From Aeoliella straminimaris (lineage in GTDB: Bacteria > Planctomycetota > Planctomycetia > Pirellulales > Lacipirellulaceae): DNA of 44,758 nucleotides. The number at the start of each line of letters is the position of its first letter. Position 1 is the stretch's first letter. Position numbers and translations under genes: made by a program. The stretch covers positions 1-44,758 of the forward strand of contig NZ_JAMXLR010000025.1 of assembly GCF_024054565.1 (NCBI RefSeq), written 5' to 3'. The notes below the pieces were generated by a model. It did no database searches and was not told where the DNA came from. It was given only the letters and a program-made list of their open reading frames with translations. Shown piece by piece: positions 17,275 through 26,246 of the stretch.

Positions 17275-17514
17275 CTAAACAGCTTTATGCGAATCGTTAG
17301 CCGCACGGTTCGGTGATGACTCGGGAGCATCAACGTACGAGGTGCTCATCCACAAATCGAACACCAGGAAGGCGAGCGCTGCCCCAACGATTAGCAAGCC
17401 GATCGTATCGGTATTGTTATAGCGACGAGCATCCGGCAACGACTCGGCGATCGTTCCTGCGGCTGCCATGATCGCACCAGCGAGTATAACGATGGACAAC
17501 GCGATAGGTCGCAT
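17275..17514 (-). CDS. Small membrane protein with two spans
   Basis: A 79-residue protein with two hydrophobic helices (ALSIVILAGAIMAAAGTIA and TIGLLIVGAALAFLVFDLWM), a short loop between them and a polar tail. The ATG at 17514 has GGAGG upstream, which supports the gene despite its small size; the open frame extends further upstream without a signal. No family recognised. It precedes the DUF2071 gene on the same strand (51 bp), so the two could share a transcript. Confidence 0.65.
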   Translation of the reverse strand: MRPIALSIVILAGAIMAAAGTIAESLPDARRYNNTDTIGLLIVGAALAFLVFDLWMSTSYVDAPESSPNRAANDSHKAV

Positions 17515-17704
17515 GGGAGCCTCCGAGGAGTTTGAACGGTGCCGGTTGGCTGCGCTGCTTGCCCACGCAACGCTGCCTCTTCTTCCAGCATATCCGCTTA
17601 GACCGGGCTGCGCCAAATTGCTGAGATACGAGCTGAAAACGCTCCAGCTGTGCGATAGCGCCCGAGACCATCCACCGAGGAAGTCTGGGCATTCTGTTCT
17701 GCGA

Positions 17705-19078
17705 CTACTCGGTGCGGAACGCTTGGCCGCTGCGGTAGAGTCCCAGGCGGTGGAGGTACTGTTGCTTTAGGTTCGCGTCGTCTTCCAGGACGATCGCCTG
17801 CTGCTCAAAGGTGATGGCCCGAGTAAAGTCGCCACCGGCGGCATGGGCGGCGGCCAGGATGTCGAGCACCATGGGGTCGTCGTGGCCGCGGAGTTGCGCC
17901 AGCCGATCGGCAGCGGCCAGCGCCTTCTGGCCGTCGCGGAATTGTTCAATCGGGCAGGTGGCCAGTATCCAAGCAGTGCTGCGGTAGGCGGTTGCCGAGC
18001 TGGGGTCGAGAACCAGTGCCCGCTGGAAGTCGCCCACCGCTTGTTCGTACATCCGCTCGGCGGCGAACACGTTGCCGCGACCAACGTAGGCTTGCGCTGA
18101 GTTGGGATCGAGCCGGATCGCCCGATTGAAGTCCGTGGCCGCTTCGCTACGTTCACCCAGTTCGTTCAGCACAACCCCCCGGGCGGTGTACAACGAGGCC
18201 TCGTCGGGCATCGTTTGCATGGCGACGGTATAGTCCTGGACGGCCTCCCGCCAACGACCCATCTGGCTTAGCAGTTCGCCACGGTTGTAACGGGCGATGG
18301 CAAAGGACGGGGCCAGATCGACCACACGGTTGAAGTCCGACAGGGCATCGGCCCGCTTGTTGTAGCGAGCCAGCGTGACGCCGCGATTGTGTAGCGCGGC
18401 CCAGTTGTTGGGATCGAGCTGAATGGCTTCCTGAAAGTCTTCGAACGCGGAATGTTCGTCGCCCTTTTCAACCAACAGTTCGCCGCGCCGGTTGTAGGCC
18501 CAGGCCCCCAGCTTGGCCAGCGAATCGGCCGTTGTACGCTCCGGTCCCGCATCGAGCGCGCGGTGGCACTGATCGATCACATCGCCAAAGTCGCCAACAT
18601 TCTTGGCGTCGACGGCCAGCTCGCGGGCGACAACCAGCAACGCGGCCGAGCGCGAAGGCGCCAGCTGCACTTTGGCCATCGCCAGCTCAATCACCTCATC
18701 CGCCGATACTTCCGGTTCGTGGTCGTCGATCATCACCGCCTGGCCAGGGGGCTCGGGCGGTTCGAGCTGCTGCAGCGATTCGCTTTCGGGCAACAACCAA
18801 CTGGGCAAGCTGAGTGGTGCGGGATCGGGCGGTACCGGTCGCAAGTCCGATGCCTGGGCGGCGGGCGACTCGGCCGCCTTCAGCGGCCGGGCGTTACGCC
18901 AGTAGTTGGTCTGCTCGACCTGCGGTTTCTCGGCCGGCAACTCGATCCGCTCCGGCGCTCGCGGCGCAGCGGGATTGGTCAACTCGTCCGCTGACGAATC
19001 GGTAGATACACACGGGCCAACCAGCAGTCCCACGACTGCCGCCATCGCAATCCTTGCGTTCAGCATCCTTCCACGCAT
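17705..19078 (-). CDS. Secreted or membrane-associated TPR protein
   Basis: A 457-residue protein with a short hydrophobic N-terminal signal (AMAAVVGLLVGPCV), a proline-rich linker (about residues 40-130) and then about six tetratricopeptide repeats from roughly residue 195 to 385, with typical pairs such as AALHNRGVTLARYNKRADAL and SAQAYVGRGNVFAAERMYEQA. TPRs are protein-binding scaffolds; the partner is not evident. The start could also be ATG 19066. It is 55 bp downstream of fumC on the same strand, so co-transcription is possible, but the function is unrelated as far as can be seen. Confidence 0.82.
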   Translation of the reverse strand: MRGRMLNARIAMAAVVGLLVGPCVSTDSSADELTNPAAPRAPERIELPAEKPQVEQTNYWRNARPLKAAESPAAQASDLRPVPPDPAPLSLPSWLLPESESLQQLEPPEPPGQAVMIDDHEPEVSADEVIELAMAKVQLAPSRSAALLVVARELAVDAKNVGDFGDVIDQCHRALDAGPERTTADSLAKLGAWAYNRRGELLVEKGDEHSAFEDFQEAIQLDPNNWAALHNRGVTLARYNKRADALSDFNRVVDLAPSFAIARYNRGELLSQMGRWREAVQDYTVAMQTMPDEASLYTARGVVLNELGERSEAATDFNRAIRLDPNSAQAYVGRGNVFAAERMYEQAVGDFQRALVLDPSSATAYRSTAWILATCPIEQFRDGQKALAAADRLAQLRGHDDPMVLDILAAAHAAGGDFTRAITFEQQAIVLEDDANLKQQYLHRLGLYRSGQAFRTE

Positions 19079-19133
19079 CCTTTCGTGGCCTTTCGATTTT
19101 TCAGCAGCTCAGTGAGCCGTCAGCCCGCGGCGA

Positions 19134-20546
19134 TCATGCCTCGGGCCTGGTCATGCTGTCGTAGTCCATCAACTCCGTCAGGCGTGCCTCGGGCATCAGG
19201 TTCAGCTCGCCCACCAACTGCTTGATGGTCTTGCCTTCCTTATGGGCCTGCTTCGCGAGGGCGGCGCACTTCTCGTAGCCCACTTCCGGCGCCAGGGCCG
19301 TGATGGTCATCAGCGAGGCGTCCAACAATTCGGCACATCGAGCCTCGTCGACTTCCAAGCCCTTCAGCAGCTTATCGACGAACGTATCGGCAACATTGGC
19401 CAGCAACGTGACCGACTCGAGGAATCCGTCGATCATCACCGGCATGGCGACGTTCAATTCAAAGATCGAGCCGACCCCGCCCATGCCTGCCATGGTTACC
19501 GTGGCGTCATTGCCGATCACGCGGCAGGCGACCTGCATCACGCTTTCGCAAATCACCGGGTTTACCTTACCAGGCATAATGGACGAGCCTGGTTGAATGG
19601 CCGGCAACACCAGCTCGCCAATACCGCAGCGAGGTCCGCTGCCCAGGTGGCGAATGTCGTTGGCGATCTTCGACAGCGCCACGGCAACGGCCTTCAGCTC
19701 GCCATGGGCCTCGACAAAGGAGTCCTTGGTGGCTTGCGCCTCGCAGTGATCTTCGGCTTCGCTGAACAGCACACCCAGCTTAGTGGTGAGTGTCTTGCAC
19801 ACGCGGCCGGCGAAATCGGGATGGGCGTTGATGCCCGTGCCGACGGCGGTGCCGCCGATGGGCATGTTCTCGAGAATTCGCATCTTGGCCCGCTCGGCCC
19901 GCTTATGGCAGTACTTCGCCTGCGCGGCGTAGCCGGCAAATAGCTGGCCCACACGAATCGGCGTGGCATCCATCAGGTGGGTGCGACCGACTTTGATAAT
20001 CTTGTCCCACTTCTCGGCCTTGTCGGCGAGCGCCTTGGTCAGCTTTTCGAGCGCCGGCTCGAGCTGCTGGTCGAGCAGCACCGCCGCAGCGATGTGCATA
20101 CCGGTGGGGAAAGTGTCGTTGGAGCTTTGCCCCATGTTCACGTGGTCGTTGGGGTGCACTCCCCCTTCGGCCTTGGTCGTGGCGCCCAGGCCCAGCTTTT
20201 CGTTGGCCACCGAGGCGATCACCTCGTTGGCGTTCATGTTCGTCGAAGTGCCGCTGCCGGTCTGGTAGACATCGACCGGGAAATGTTCGTCGTACTTGCC
20301 CTCGGCAACTTCCGTGGAGGCGGCGATAATCACGTCGGCCAGCTTGGCGTCCAGCTTGCCCAGGTCCTTGTTGGCCTGAGCCGCGGCGGCCTTCAGGTGG
20401 CCGAAGGCGTGAATCACGGTGGGGGGCACAGGGCGCTTCGCGATCGGGAAATTCTCCACCGCACGCGCGGTGCTCGCGCCGTACAGGGCCGAAGCGGGCA
20501 CCTGCATTTCGCCCATGGTATCGCGTTCAAGTCGGTAGTCAGTCAT
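19134..20546 (-). CDS. fumC: Class II fumarate hydratase FumC
   Basis: A 470-residue fumarase of the class II (iron-independent) type, interconverting fumarate and malate in the TCA cycle. The superfamily signature GSSIMPGKVNP is at 320-330 (catalytic Ser in the mobile loop), the catalytic His is in GRTHLMDATP (about 190), and the substrate loop QTGSGTSTNMNANEV is at about 95-109. ITALAPEVGYEKCAALAKQAHKEG near the end is closer to fumarase than to aspartase. Length is normal. ATG 20546 is chosen because MTDYRLERDTMGE is the family start. It is divergent from trpC with 209 bp between starts. Confidence 0.97.
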   Translation of the reverse strand: MTDYRLERDTMGEMQVPASALYGASTARAVENFPIAKRPVPPTVIHAFGHLKAAAAQANKDLGKLDAKLADVIIAASTEVAEGKYDEHFPVDVYQTGSGTSTNMNANEVIASVANEKLGLGATTKAEGGVHPNDHVNMGQSSNDTFPTGMHIAAAVLLDQQLEPALEKLTKALADKAEKWDKIIKVGRTHLMDATPIRVGQLFAGYAAQAKYCHKRAERAKMRILENMPIGGTAVGTGINAHPDFAGRVCKTLTTKLGVLFSEAEDHCEAQATKDSFVEAHGELKAVAVALSKIANDIRHLGSGPRCGIGELVLPAIQPGSSIMPGKVNPVICESVMQVACRVIGNDATVTMAGMGGVGSIFELNVAMPVMIDGFLESVTLLANVADTFVDKLLKGLEVDEARCAELLDASLMTITALAPEVGYEKCAALAKQAHKEGKTIKQLVGELNLMPEARLTELMDYDSMTRPEA

Positions 20547-20755
20547 TGTATTGCCTGCAAAATGGGGTGCGAAAACGCCCTCGCGCATGCTAGCACACAC
20601 CCGCTCGCGCGCCGATAATAGGCGTTTTGTCAAACTTGCGAAATGCCAAGTCGACGAAGTATCCAAATTCAATTCTCAAGTTTCGTTCCCCGCCCGCAAG
20701 GCTCCGCCCGGGGTGGCCCCGGCAACCGATGCTTGAGCGCCCAAAGTTGATATCC

Positions 20756-21538
20756 ATGTCTACAATTCTCGATAAGATTGTCGCCACCAAACGCACCGAG
20801 ATCGCCGCGGCCAAGTCGGCTCGGCCGATCGACGATTTGCGCGCACAATTGGCGGATGCTCCCCCGGTACGCGACTTCCTGGCGGCCATCGCGGCGCCCG
20901 GACCGATTAAGTTGATCGCCGAAGTGAAGAAGGCCAGCCCCTCGGCAGGGCTGATTCGCGAGGACTTCGATCCCACCACCATCGCGACCATTTACCAGCA
21001 GCATGGGGCATCGTGCATCAGCGTGCTGACCGACGAGCAGTACTTTCAGGGCCACCTCGACTACCTGCGCGAGGTTCGGGCCGCGGTCGACATTCCCGTG
21101 CTGCGGAAGGACTTCATTCTGGACGAGTATCAACTGGTCGAAGCCCGCGCGGCTGGCGCCGACGCGGTGCTGTTGATCGCCGAGTGCCTCGCGCCGGATG
21201 AACTCACGATGCTACACGCCCAGGCCAACGAGTTGGGACTCACCGCGCTGGTGGAGCTTTATGAGCCAGGCAACTTGCCAGCAGTGCTGGCGGCGGGCGC
21301 ACAGCTGATTGGTGTGAACAACCGCGATCTGCGGACGTTCGAAGTCGACCTGCACCACACGCTCGACATTCGCCGCCAGGTGCCCGAGGACAAACTGCTG
21401 GTGGGCGAGAGTGGCATCAAAACGCACGACGACGTGCAACTGCTGGCCGATGCCGGGGTGAATGCCATCTTGGTGGGCGAGTCGCTGATGCGCAAACCCG
21501 ACATCGGTGCGGCGGTGGATGCCTTGTTGGGGCATTGA
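20756..21538 (+). CDS. trpC: Indole-3-glycerol-phosphate synthase TrpC
   Basis: A 260-residue TIM-barrel enzyme that makes indole-3-glycerol phosphate from CdRP in tryptophan biosynthesis. Conserved active-site residues are E56 and K58 (AEVKKASPS), K118 (LRKDFI), E167 (ALVELYE) and N188 (GVNNRDL), with GESGI near the end for phosphate binding. The length is normal and not fused to another domain. It stands alone, with no other trp gene nearby, which is frequent in planctomycetes where the pathway is scattered. ATG 20756 gives the family start MSTILDKIVA; the upstream part of the open frame is not conserved-looking. Confidence 0.97.
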   Translation: MSTILDKIVATKRTEIAAAKSARPIDDLRAQLADAPPVRDFLAAIAAPGPIKLIAEVKKASPSAGLIREDFDPTTIATIYQQHGASCISVLTDEQYFQGHLDYLREVRAAVDIPVLRKDFILDEYQLVEARAAGADAVLLIAECLAPDELTMLHAQANELGLTALVELYEPGNLPAVLAAGAQLIGVNNRDLRTFEVDLHHTLDIRRQVPEDKLLVGESGIKTHDDVQLLADAGVNAILVGESLMRKPDIGAAVDALLGH

Positions 21539-21611
21539 CGTTGTCGCACGCCGTTGGCTTCTGCTATCAAATCGGTTCGCAATTCCCACCTGCCCTTGTG
21601 GACCGACCGAC

Positions 21612-22547
21612 ATGCTGCCCCTGCTTCCATTGGCCCAAGCGGCCGCCGCTCAGACCACCGAAGTCGTAGAGAAGGGAAAAGAAGGCACCATCGTGGCTCC
21701 GCCCGAGCAGGCCGAGGCACTCAAGAAGCTGCTGTCGTTCGACTTCAGTTTGACCTCCAGCGAATGGGTGTCGCTGGCCGAGTACTACGGACTTCGCGCG
21801 GCACTGGTGTTGGTGCTGCTGACGCTGGCGTGGACCATCGCCGGTTGGGCCTCGCGGGTGGTGCGGGCGAGCCTGCGAAAACTAAAGGTCGACGAGACGC
21901 TGACGCTGTTCATCGCCAAGCTGGTGTGGTGGAGTATCATCGTACTGGCCGCGCTGGCGTGCTTGTCGAAGTTCGGCGTCGAGACCACCAGCTTCGCCGC
22001 GGTGATTGGCGCCACCGGCTTTGCGATTGGTCTGGCGTTTCAGGGAACGCTGTCCAACTTCGCGGCCGGTGCCATGTTGCTGGTGTTCCGCCCCTACAAA
22101 GTGGGCGACGTGGTGAACGTGGCCAACAACCTGGGCAAGGTGCACGAGATCGAACTGTTTACCACCTCGATCGACACGTTCGACAATCGTCGGATCATCG
22201 TGCCCAACAGCTCCATCTATGGTTCGGTCATCGAGAACATCACCTACCACAGCCAGCGACGGGTGGATGTGGATGTTGGTGTGTCGTACGCGGCCGACAT
22301 CGACGAGACCCGTCGCGTGCTGACCGAAGCGGCCAACGCTGCCGAAGGTGCCGCCGCGGATCCGGAACCGGCCATCATCCTGATGAGCCTGGGGGCGTCG
22401 AGCGTCGACTGGCAGGTCCGCGTGTGGGGACCGACCTCCGAGTTCCTAAACATCAAACAAGCGCTGATTCGCCAAGTGAAGATGAACCTCGACGCGGCGC
22501 AGATCGAGATTCCGTTCCCGCAGATGGACGTGCATTTGGACAAGTGA
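21612..22547 (+). CDS. Small-conductance mechanosensitive channel (MscS family)
   Basis: A 311-residue MscS-like channel. The N-terminus is hydrophobic then polar. Membrane helices lie at about residues 60-80, 100-115 and in the pore helix, whose sequence FAIGLAFQGTLSNFAAGAMLLVFRP is the TM3 signature of MscS (alternating small residues). The beta domain follows as KVGDVVNVAN, with DNRRIIVPNSSI. The C-terminal vestibule ends at LDK. MscS channels protect against osmotic downshift. It lies 73 bp behind trpC on the same strand, probably without functional link. ATG 21612 is the first reasonable start. Confidence 0.92.
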   Translation: MLPLLPLAQAAAAQTTEVVEKGKEGTIVAPPEQAEALKKLLSFDFSLTSSEWVSLAEYYGLRAALVLVLLTLAWTIAGWASRVVRASLRKLKVDETLTLFIAKLVWWSIIVLAALACLSKFGVETTSFAAVIGATGFAIGLAFQGTLSNFAAGAMLLVFRPYKVGDVVNVANNLGKVHEIELFTTSIDTFDNRRIIVPNSSIYGSVIENITYHSQRRVDVDVGVSYAADIDETRRVLTEAANAAEGAAADPEPAIILMSLGASSVDWQVRVWGPTSEFLNIKQALIRQVKMNLDAAQIEIPFPQMDVHLDK

Positions 22548-22614
22548 GCCAGGTGTCGGGCTTTGCCGTCCGTAGGGTGAGGACTCGTTGCATTCGACCC
22601 CAACCATGGGTGAG

Positions 22615-23610
22615 TTAAGCGGCATCCTCACATCGCGGAGCATAGATATCCGCTTCATTGAACCCCGGCAGCAGCATCTGCTGTTCCGACTCCCGGCGAG
22701 ATTCGTACCGCTGTTGGTAGCCCTCGGCCAGGTGCATGGTGACTTCCAGCACCAACAGATCGGCACGGTTCATCACGTGCCGGGCGCTGCGGCGGCCGAG
22801 GCCGTGGATCATTCCCTCCAGCACCTCGACGTGCAGGGCGATGACCTGGTGCGCCGAGATCTTGGCGTCCACCAGCACTTCGGTCAGGCGATACATCTCG
22901 TCGCTCAGGTTGCCGGAGCCCATTACGACGTAGGTCTGCAGCAGATCGCGATAGTGATTCACCAGCGCCGCCGGCAAGGCAGCCCGCGAGCTTCTCGCTG
23001 TGACCTCGGCCAGCGAACCGGCCAGCCCCTCGGCATGGGTGACCTCGCCCGTGTCGACCGCTTCGAGTTCGGTGAGCAGAGTGCGTTGCTCTTCGAGCAG
23101 GCGTTCCGCTTCGGCGTGTTCGGAAGCCAGGCGTTGTCGCTCGGCCTCGACCATACGGCGGTTTTCGCGGACCAGTTCGTAGCGCCGGATCGCGCGGGCA
23201 AATTCCCACAACAGGCTCCGGGTGGTGGTCTGCTTCATCGAGCAATAGGCGTCTGCGCCCACCTCGTAGGCCAGCACCTCGAACGACTGGGGCGGTTCGA
23301 CCCCCAGCACGATGATCGGCTCTTCGTGCCCACCGGTGCGGAGGGCTTCGACGAAGTCGAGCGCGTCGAGCACGCCGGGCTCGTGGAACACGACCACAGC
23401 ATCGAACACTTCGTCCCGCAATAGGGCCAGACCGGCCGTAACGCCGACGGTTTCTTTCAGGATCACCCGCGTGGCGTTGTCGGTGGCGAACGCCTCGGAC
23501 AGCCATGTGCTGCTGCGGTGCAAGGTAGTGACGTACAGCAACTTCAGCCGATCGGGAATCCGCGGCGGCAGGTAGCGGGCAGGGCGTGGTGACGTGGCTA
23601 GGGCGGTCAT
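22615..23610 (-). CDS. Pseudo-receiver plus coiled-coil plus RsbU_N/KaiA-like helical domain protein
   Basis: A 331-residue protein with three parts. Residues about 22-145 resemble a response-regulator receiver domain (RLKLLYVTT at the start, FDAVVVFHEPGVLDALDFVEALR in the middle, EEPIIVLG), but the phospho-acceptor Asp position is F75/H76, so it is probably not phosphorylated in the normal way. Residues 145-185 form a Glu/Arg-rich coiled coil. Residues about 210-305 (LVNHYRDLLQTYVVM...ISAHQVIALHVEVLEGMI) look like the four-helix RsbU_N/KaiA C-terminal type of module. The order pseudo-receiver, linker, helical dimer domain is that of KaiA. Homology is judged by eye. The partner is unknown. 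Confidence 0.6.
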   Translation of the reverse strand: MTALATSPRPARYLPPRIPDRLKLLYVTTLHRSSTWLSEAFATDNATRVILKETVGVTAGLALLRDEVFDAVVVFHEPGVLDALDFVEALRTGGHEEPIIVLGVEPPQSFEVLAYEVGADAYCSMKQTTTRSLLWEFARAIRRYELVRENRRMVEAERQRLASEHAEAERLLEEQRTLLTELEAVDTGEVTHAEGLAGSLAEVTARSSRAALPAALVNHYRDLLQTYVVMGSGNLSDEMYRLTEVLVDAKISAHQVIALHVEVLEGMIHGLGRRSARHVMNRADLLVLEVTMHLAEGYQQRYESRRESEQQMLLPGFNEADIYAPRCEDAA

Positions 23611-23780
23611 CGACCAATTGCTCCGAGGTTCCGGAGGCCAGCCGCCCCGACGCGGGGCGACAATCTCGGCCCGACAACACTAGGTAAACTGCGCCAAGGA
23701 GTCAACGTCGACGTGAAAGCCCTCCAACGGGTACAATTGCCGGTCTGACGAATCACTTTACCACTGCTAGCAAAGACAAC

Positions 23781-24956
23781 ATGCGAATTGCCTACCTCGA
23801 TTGCGCCAGCGGAATCAGCGGCGATATGACCCTGGGAGCCTTGGTCGATGCCGGTGTCGACTTGGCCACACTGCAAGCGGGCATCGATAGCCTGGGCTTG
23901 CCAAGTTGCCGCCTGGTGGCGAGCGAAGTGAAGAAAAAGGGCTTCCGCGCCACGCAGATTGTGGTGGAGCACGAACCCGAACACGCCCACCGCCATCTGC
24001 ATCACATCACGAAGATGATCGATGGCAGCACGCTTACCGAGCGGCAGAAGAAGCTGGCTGGCGACATCTTCCTACGGCTCGCCAAGGCCGAAGCCAAGGT
24101 GCATGGTAGCACCATCGAGAAGGTGCACTTTCACGAAGTGGGCGCGGTCGACTCGATTGCCGACATCGTCGGCGCGGCAATTGGATGGGATCTGCTGGGA
24201 GTAGACCGGGTGGTAGCTTCGCCGATTCCCACCGGCACCGGTTTCATCCAAATTGCACATGGTCGCTGCGCTATTCCGGCACCGGCCACGGCGGAGTTGC
24301 TCAACGGAGTACCGCTGGCCGATTTCGCTCCGGAGGGCGAACTGACCACACCCACCGGGGCAGCAATCGTCACCACGCTGACCAACGAGTTCGGCCCGGT
24401 GCCGGCAATGACCATCGAGACCATCGGCCTGGGGGCAGGGCAGAAGGACTTCGATCACGCCAACGTGTTGCGGTTGCTGGTGGGCGAGACGACCGGCGCG
24501 GCCACAGGAGTGCAAACGGACAAGATTGTCCTGCTGGAGACCAACCTGGACGATACGCCCGGCGAGCAGGTTGGCCACTGTGTCGACGCATTGTGGCAGG
24601 CGGGCGCGGTGGACGTGACGCTCACGCCCGTGCAGATGAAGAAGAATCGCCCCGGCGTGCTACTGACCGTGCAATGCCCACAGGACAAGGCCGACGCATT
24701 GGAGTCGATCGTATTCCGCGAAACCACCACATTAGGACTGCGGCGGCAATTGGTAGAGCGACGCATCCTGCCCCGCCGACAGATAGAGGTGGAGACATCC
24801 CTGGGCACCCTGCAGGGCGTGGTGGCCGAGTTGCCGGACGGCACCGAGCGATTTTCCGCCGAGTACGAAAGCTGCCGTCAGGCGGCCGAGCGGAGCGGAG
24901 CGACGCTAGCACAGGTGTACGCGGCGGCTACCGCTGCGTTTGCGGCGAAGAGCTAG
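23781..24956 (+). CDS. larC: LarC, nickel-pincer cofactor biosynthesis protein
   Basis: A 391-residue protein of the LarC/DUF111 family, the CTP-dependent nickel insertase that completes the nickel-pincer nucleotide used by lactate racemase. The start MRIAYLDCASGISGDM is the family's unmistakable opening. The His-rich stretch EHEPEHAHRHLHHIT (about residues 54-68) is the likely nickel-handling part, and KVHFHEVGAVDSIADI and LLETNLDDTPGEQ follow. In Lactobacillus larC is split by a programmed frameshift into LarC1 and LarC2, whereas here it is one open frame. No larA, larB or larE lies nearby, so the target enzyme is not shown by context. Confidence 0.93.
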   Translation: MRIAYLDCASGISGDMTLGALVDAGVDLATLQAGIDSLGLPSCRLVASEVKKKGFRATQIVVEHEPEHAHRHLHHITKMIDGSTLTERQKKLAGDIFLRLAKAEAKVHGSTIEKVHFHEVGAVDSIADIVGAAIGWDLLGVDRVVASPIPTGTGFIQIAHGRCAIPAPATAELLNGVPLADFAPEGELTTPTGAAIVTTLTNEFGPVPAMTIETIGLGAGQKDFDHANVLRLLVGETTGAATGVQTDKIVLLETNLDDTPGEQVGHCVDALWQAGAVDVTLTPVQMKKNRPGVLLTVQCPQDKADALESIVFRETTTLGLRRQLVERRILPRRQIEVETSLGTLQGVVAELPDGTERFSAEYESCRQAAERSGATLAQVYAAATAAFAAKS

Positions 24957-24985
24957 AGACTGAACTTGCACGAAAGGACTAGGCG

Positions 24986-25327
24986 ATGTTCGGCGATCAA
25001 CTCGGCCCGATATTGATGTTCCTGTTGGGCATCGCGCTGCTGACGTCCATCCTGTTGCGGCGGACCTATCGCCAGGTGGGGCGCCGCCGCAAAGGCTTCG
25101 ACAACCGACCCATCGACGCCCAACCGCGTCCCAAGACGGAGTGGGACGGCGCCAAGCACGACTCGGTAGCCGTGATAGAGAAGCAAAAGGTGCAATTGGC
25201 CCAGATGAGCCGCGACGTGAACGGGCAGCTCGATACCAAGATCATGATCCTGCGTGACCTGATCGCCCGCAGCGAGCAGCAGATCGAACGGCTGGAAGAA
25301 CTTCTGGGCGAAACGCAGAACGTGTAA
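24986..25327 (+). CDS. Small membrane-anchored coiled-coil protein
   Basis: A 113-residue protein with an N-terminal membrane helix (PILMFLLGIALLTSILL), a basic stretch (RRTYRQVGRRRKG) that would face the cytoplasm, and a C-terminal coiled coil (about residues 65-110, SVAVIEKQKVQLAQMS... and RSEQQIERLEELL). GAAAGGA precedes the ATG by about 8 bases. It follows larC by 29 bp, so they may be co-transcribed. No family recognised. Confidence 0.72.
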   Translation: MFGDQLGPILMFLLGIALLTSILLRRTYRQVGRRRKGFDNRPIDAQPRPKTEWDGAKHDSVAVIEKQKVQLAQMSRDVNGQLDTKIMILRDLIARSEQQIERLEELLGETQNV

Positions 25328-25329
25328 CT

Positions 25330-26160
25330 CTATCCGCCGGCCGCAGCGGCCGTGGTGCCGAACATCTGCCACAACTGCCACGTTACGACGGCGATGCCCA
25401 GTGGTACCAGGTACCAGGCGAACACGCTCAGGGTGCCTTGCCGCACGAAGCGAATCAACAGCACCAGCGACGCCCAACCCACCAGGAACGACAGCACAAA
25501 GCCCACGGCAAGCACACCCAGGGCAGTGCTGCTGCCCTCGTCCAGGACGTCGAGCCCTTCGAGCACTCCGGCGCCGGCAATCGCTGGGATGGCGAGCAGA
25601 AAGGCAAAGGTGGCGGCTTCTTCTCGCTTGAGTCCACACGCAATGCCCGCGGCGATGGTCGAGCCGCTGCGCGAGATGCCCGGCAGAAGGGCACAAGCCT
25701 GGGCGATGCCAATCATGATCGATTTGCCAAACCCCAACTGCGTGTACTCGCCCTCGCCTGGCTTGCGCCGCATGGCAAACACCAACAGGGCGGCTGTGAC
25801 GGGAAACATGCAGCCGGCGACCAGCACATTCTCCAGCACGCCCGCGGTAACGTGGTCTTCGAGGCCCTTCTTGAGAAACACCCCCGCGATGGCCGCCGGC
25901 ACGGTACCCACGACCACGTAGGCAGCCACCTGACGATCGCGGGTCAGCATGCGAATGATCTCGCGCCGATAGTACACCAGCACCGCGAGCAACGTGCCCA
26001 GGTGCAACACGATATTCACCTCCACCAGATCCTCGGTGGGCGGATAGCCAATCTGCTTCAATAGCGCGTTGGCCACCACCAGATGCCCCGACGAACTGAC
26101 GGGCAAAAATTCGGTGAGCCCCTGCACAATGGCGAGGATGACGACTTCGACCAGACCCAT
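25330..26160 (-). CDS. uppP: Undecaprenyl-diphosphatase UppP/BacA
   Basis: A 276-residue polytopic membrane protein that dephosphorylates undecaprenyl diphosphate to recycle the lipid carrier for peptidoglycan and other polymers. Family motifs are present: EFLPVSSSGHL (about residues 17-27) and PGISRSGSTIAAG. The length and eight or so hydrophobic segments agree. ATG 26160 gives the normal start MGLVEVVILAIVQG; the frame is open further but not conserved. Its stop is only 2 bp from that of the small coiled-coil gene, so the two converge. Confidence 0.96.
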   Translation of the reverse strand: MGLVEVVILAIVQGLTEFLPVSSSGHLVVANALLKQIGYPPTEDLVEVNIVLHLGTLLAVLVYYRREIIRMLTRDRQVAAYVVVGTVPAAIAGVFLKKGLEDHVTAGVLENVLVAGCMFPVTAALLVFAMRRKPGEGEYTQLGFGKSIMIGIAQACALLPGISRSGSTIAAGIACGLKREEAATFAFLLAIPAIAGAGVLEGLDVLDEGSSTALGVLAVGFVLSFLVGWASLVLLIRFVRQGTLSVFAWYLVPLGIAVVTWQLWQMFGTTAAAAGG

Positions 26161-26246
26161 GATGGACGCATTCTGAAGGTGAGCAAACGAAAGGACGCTG
26201 TGGTAGGATAGCATGCTACACGGAAACAGGGCATGGCGGGGTGAAT

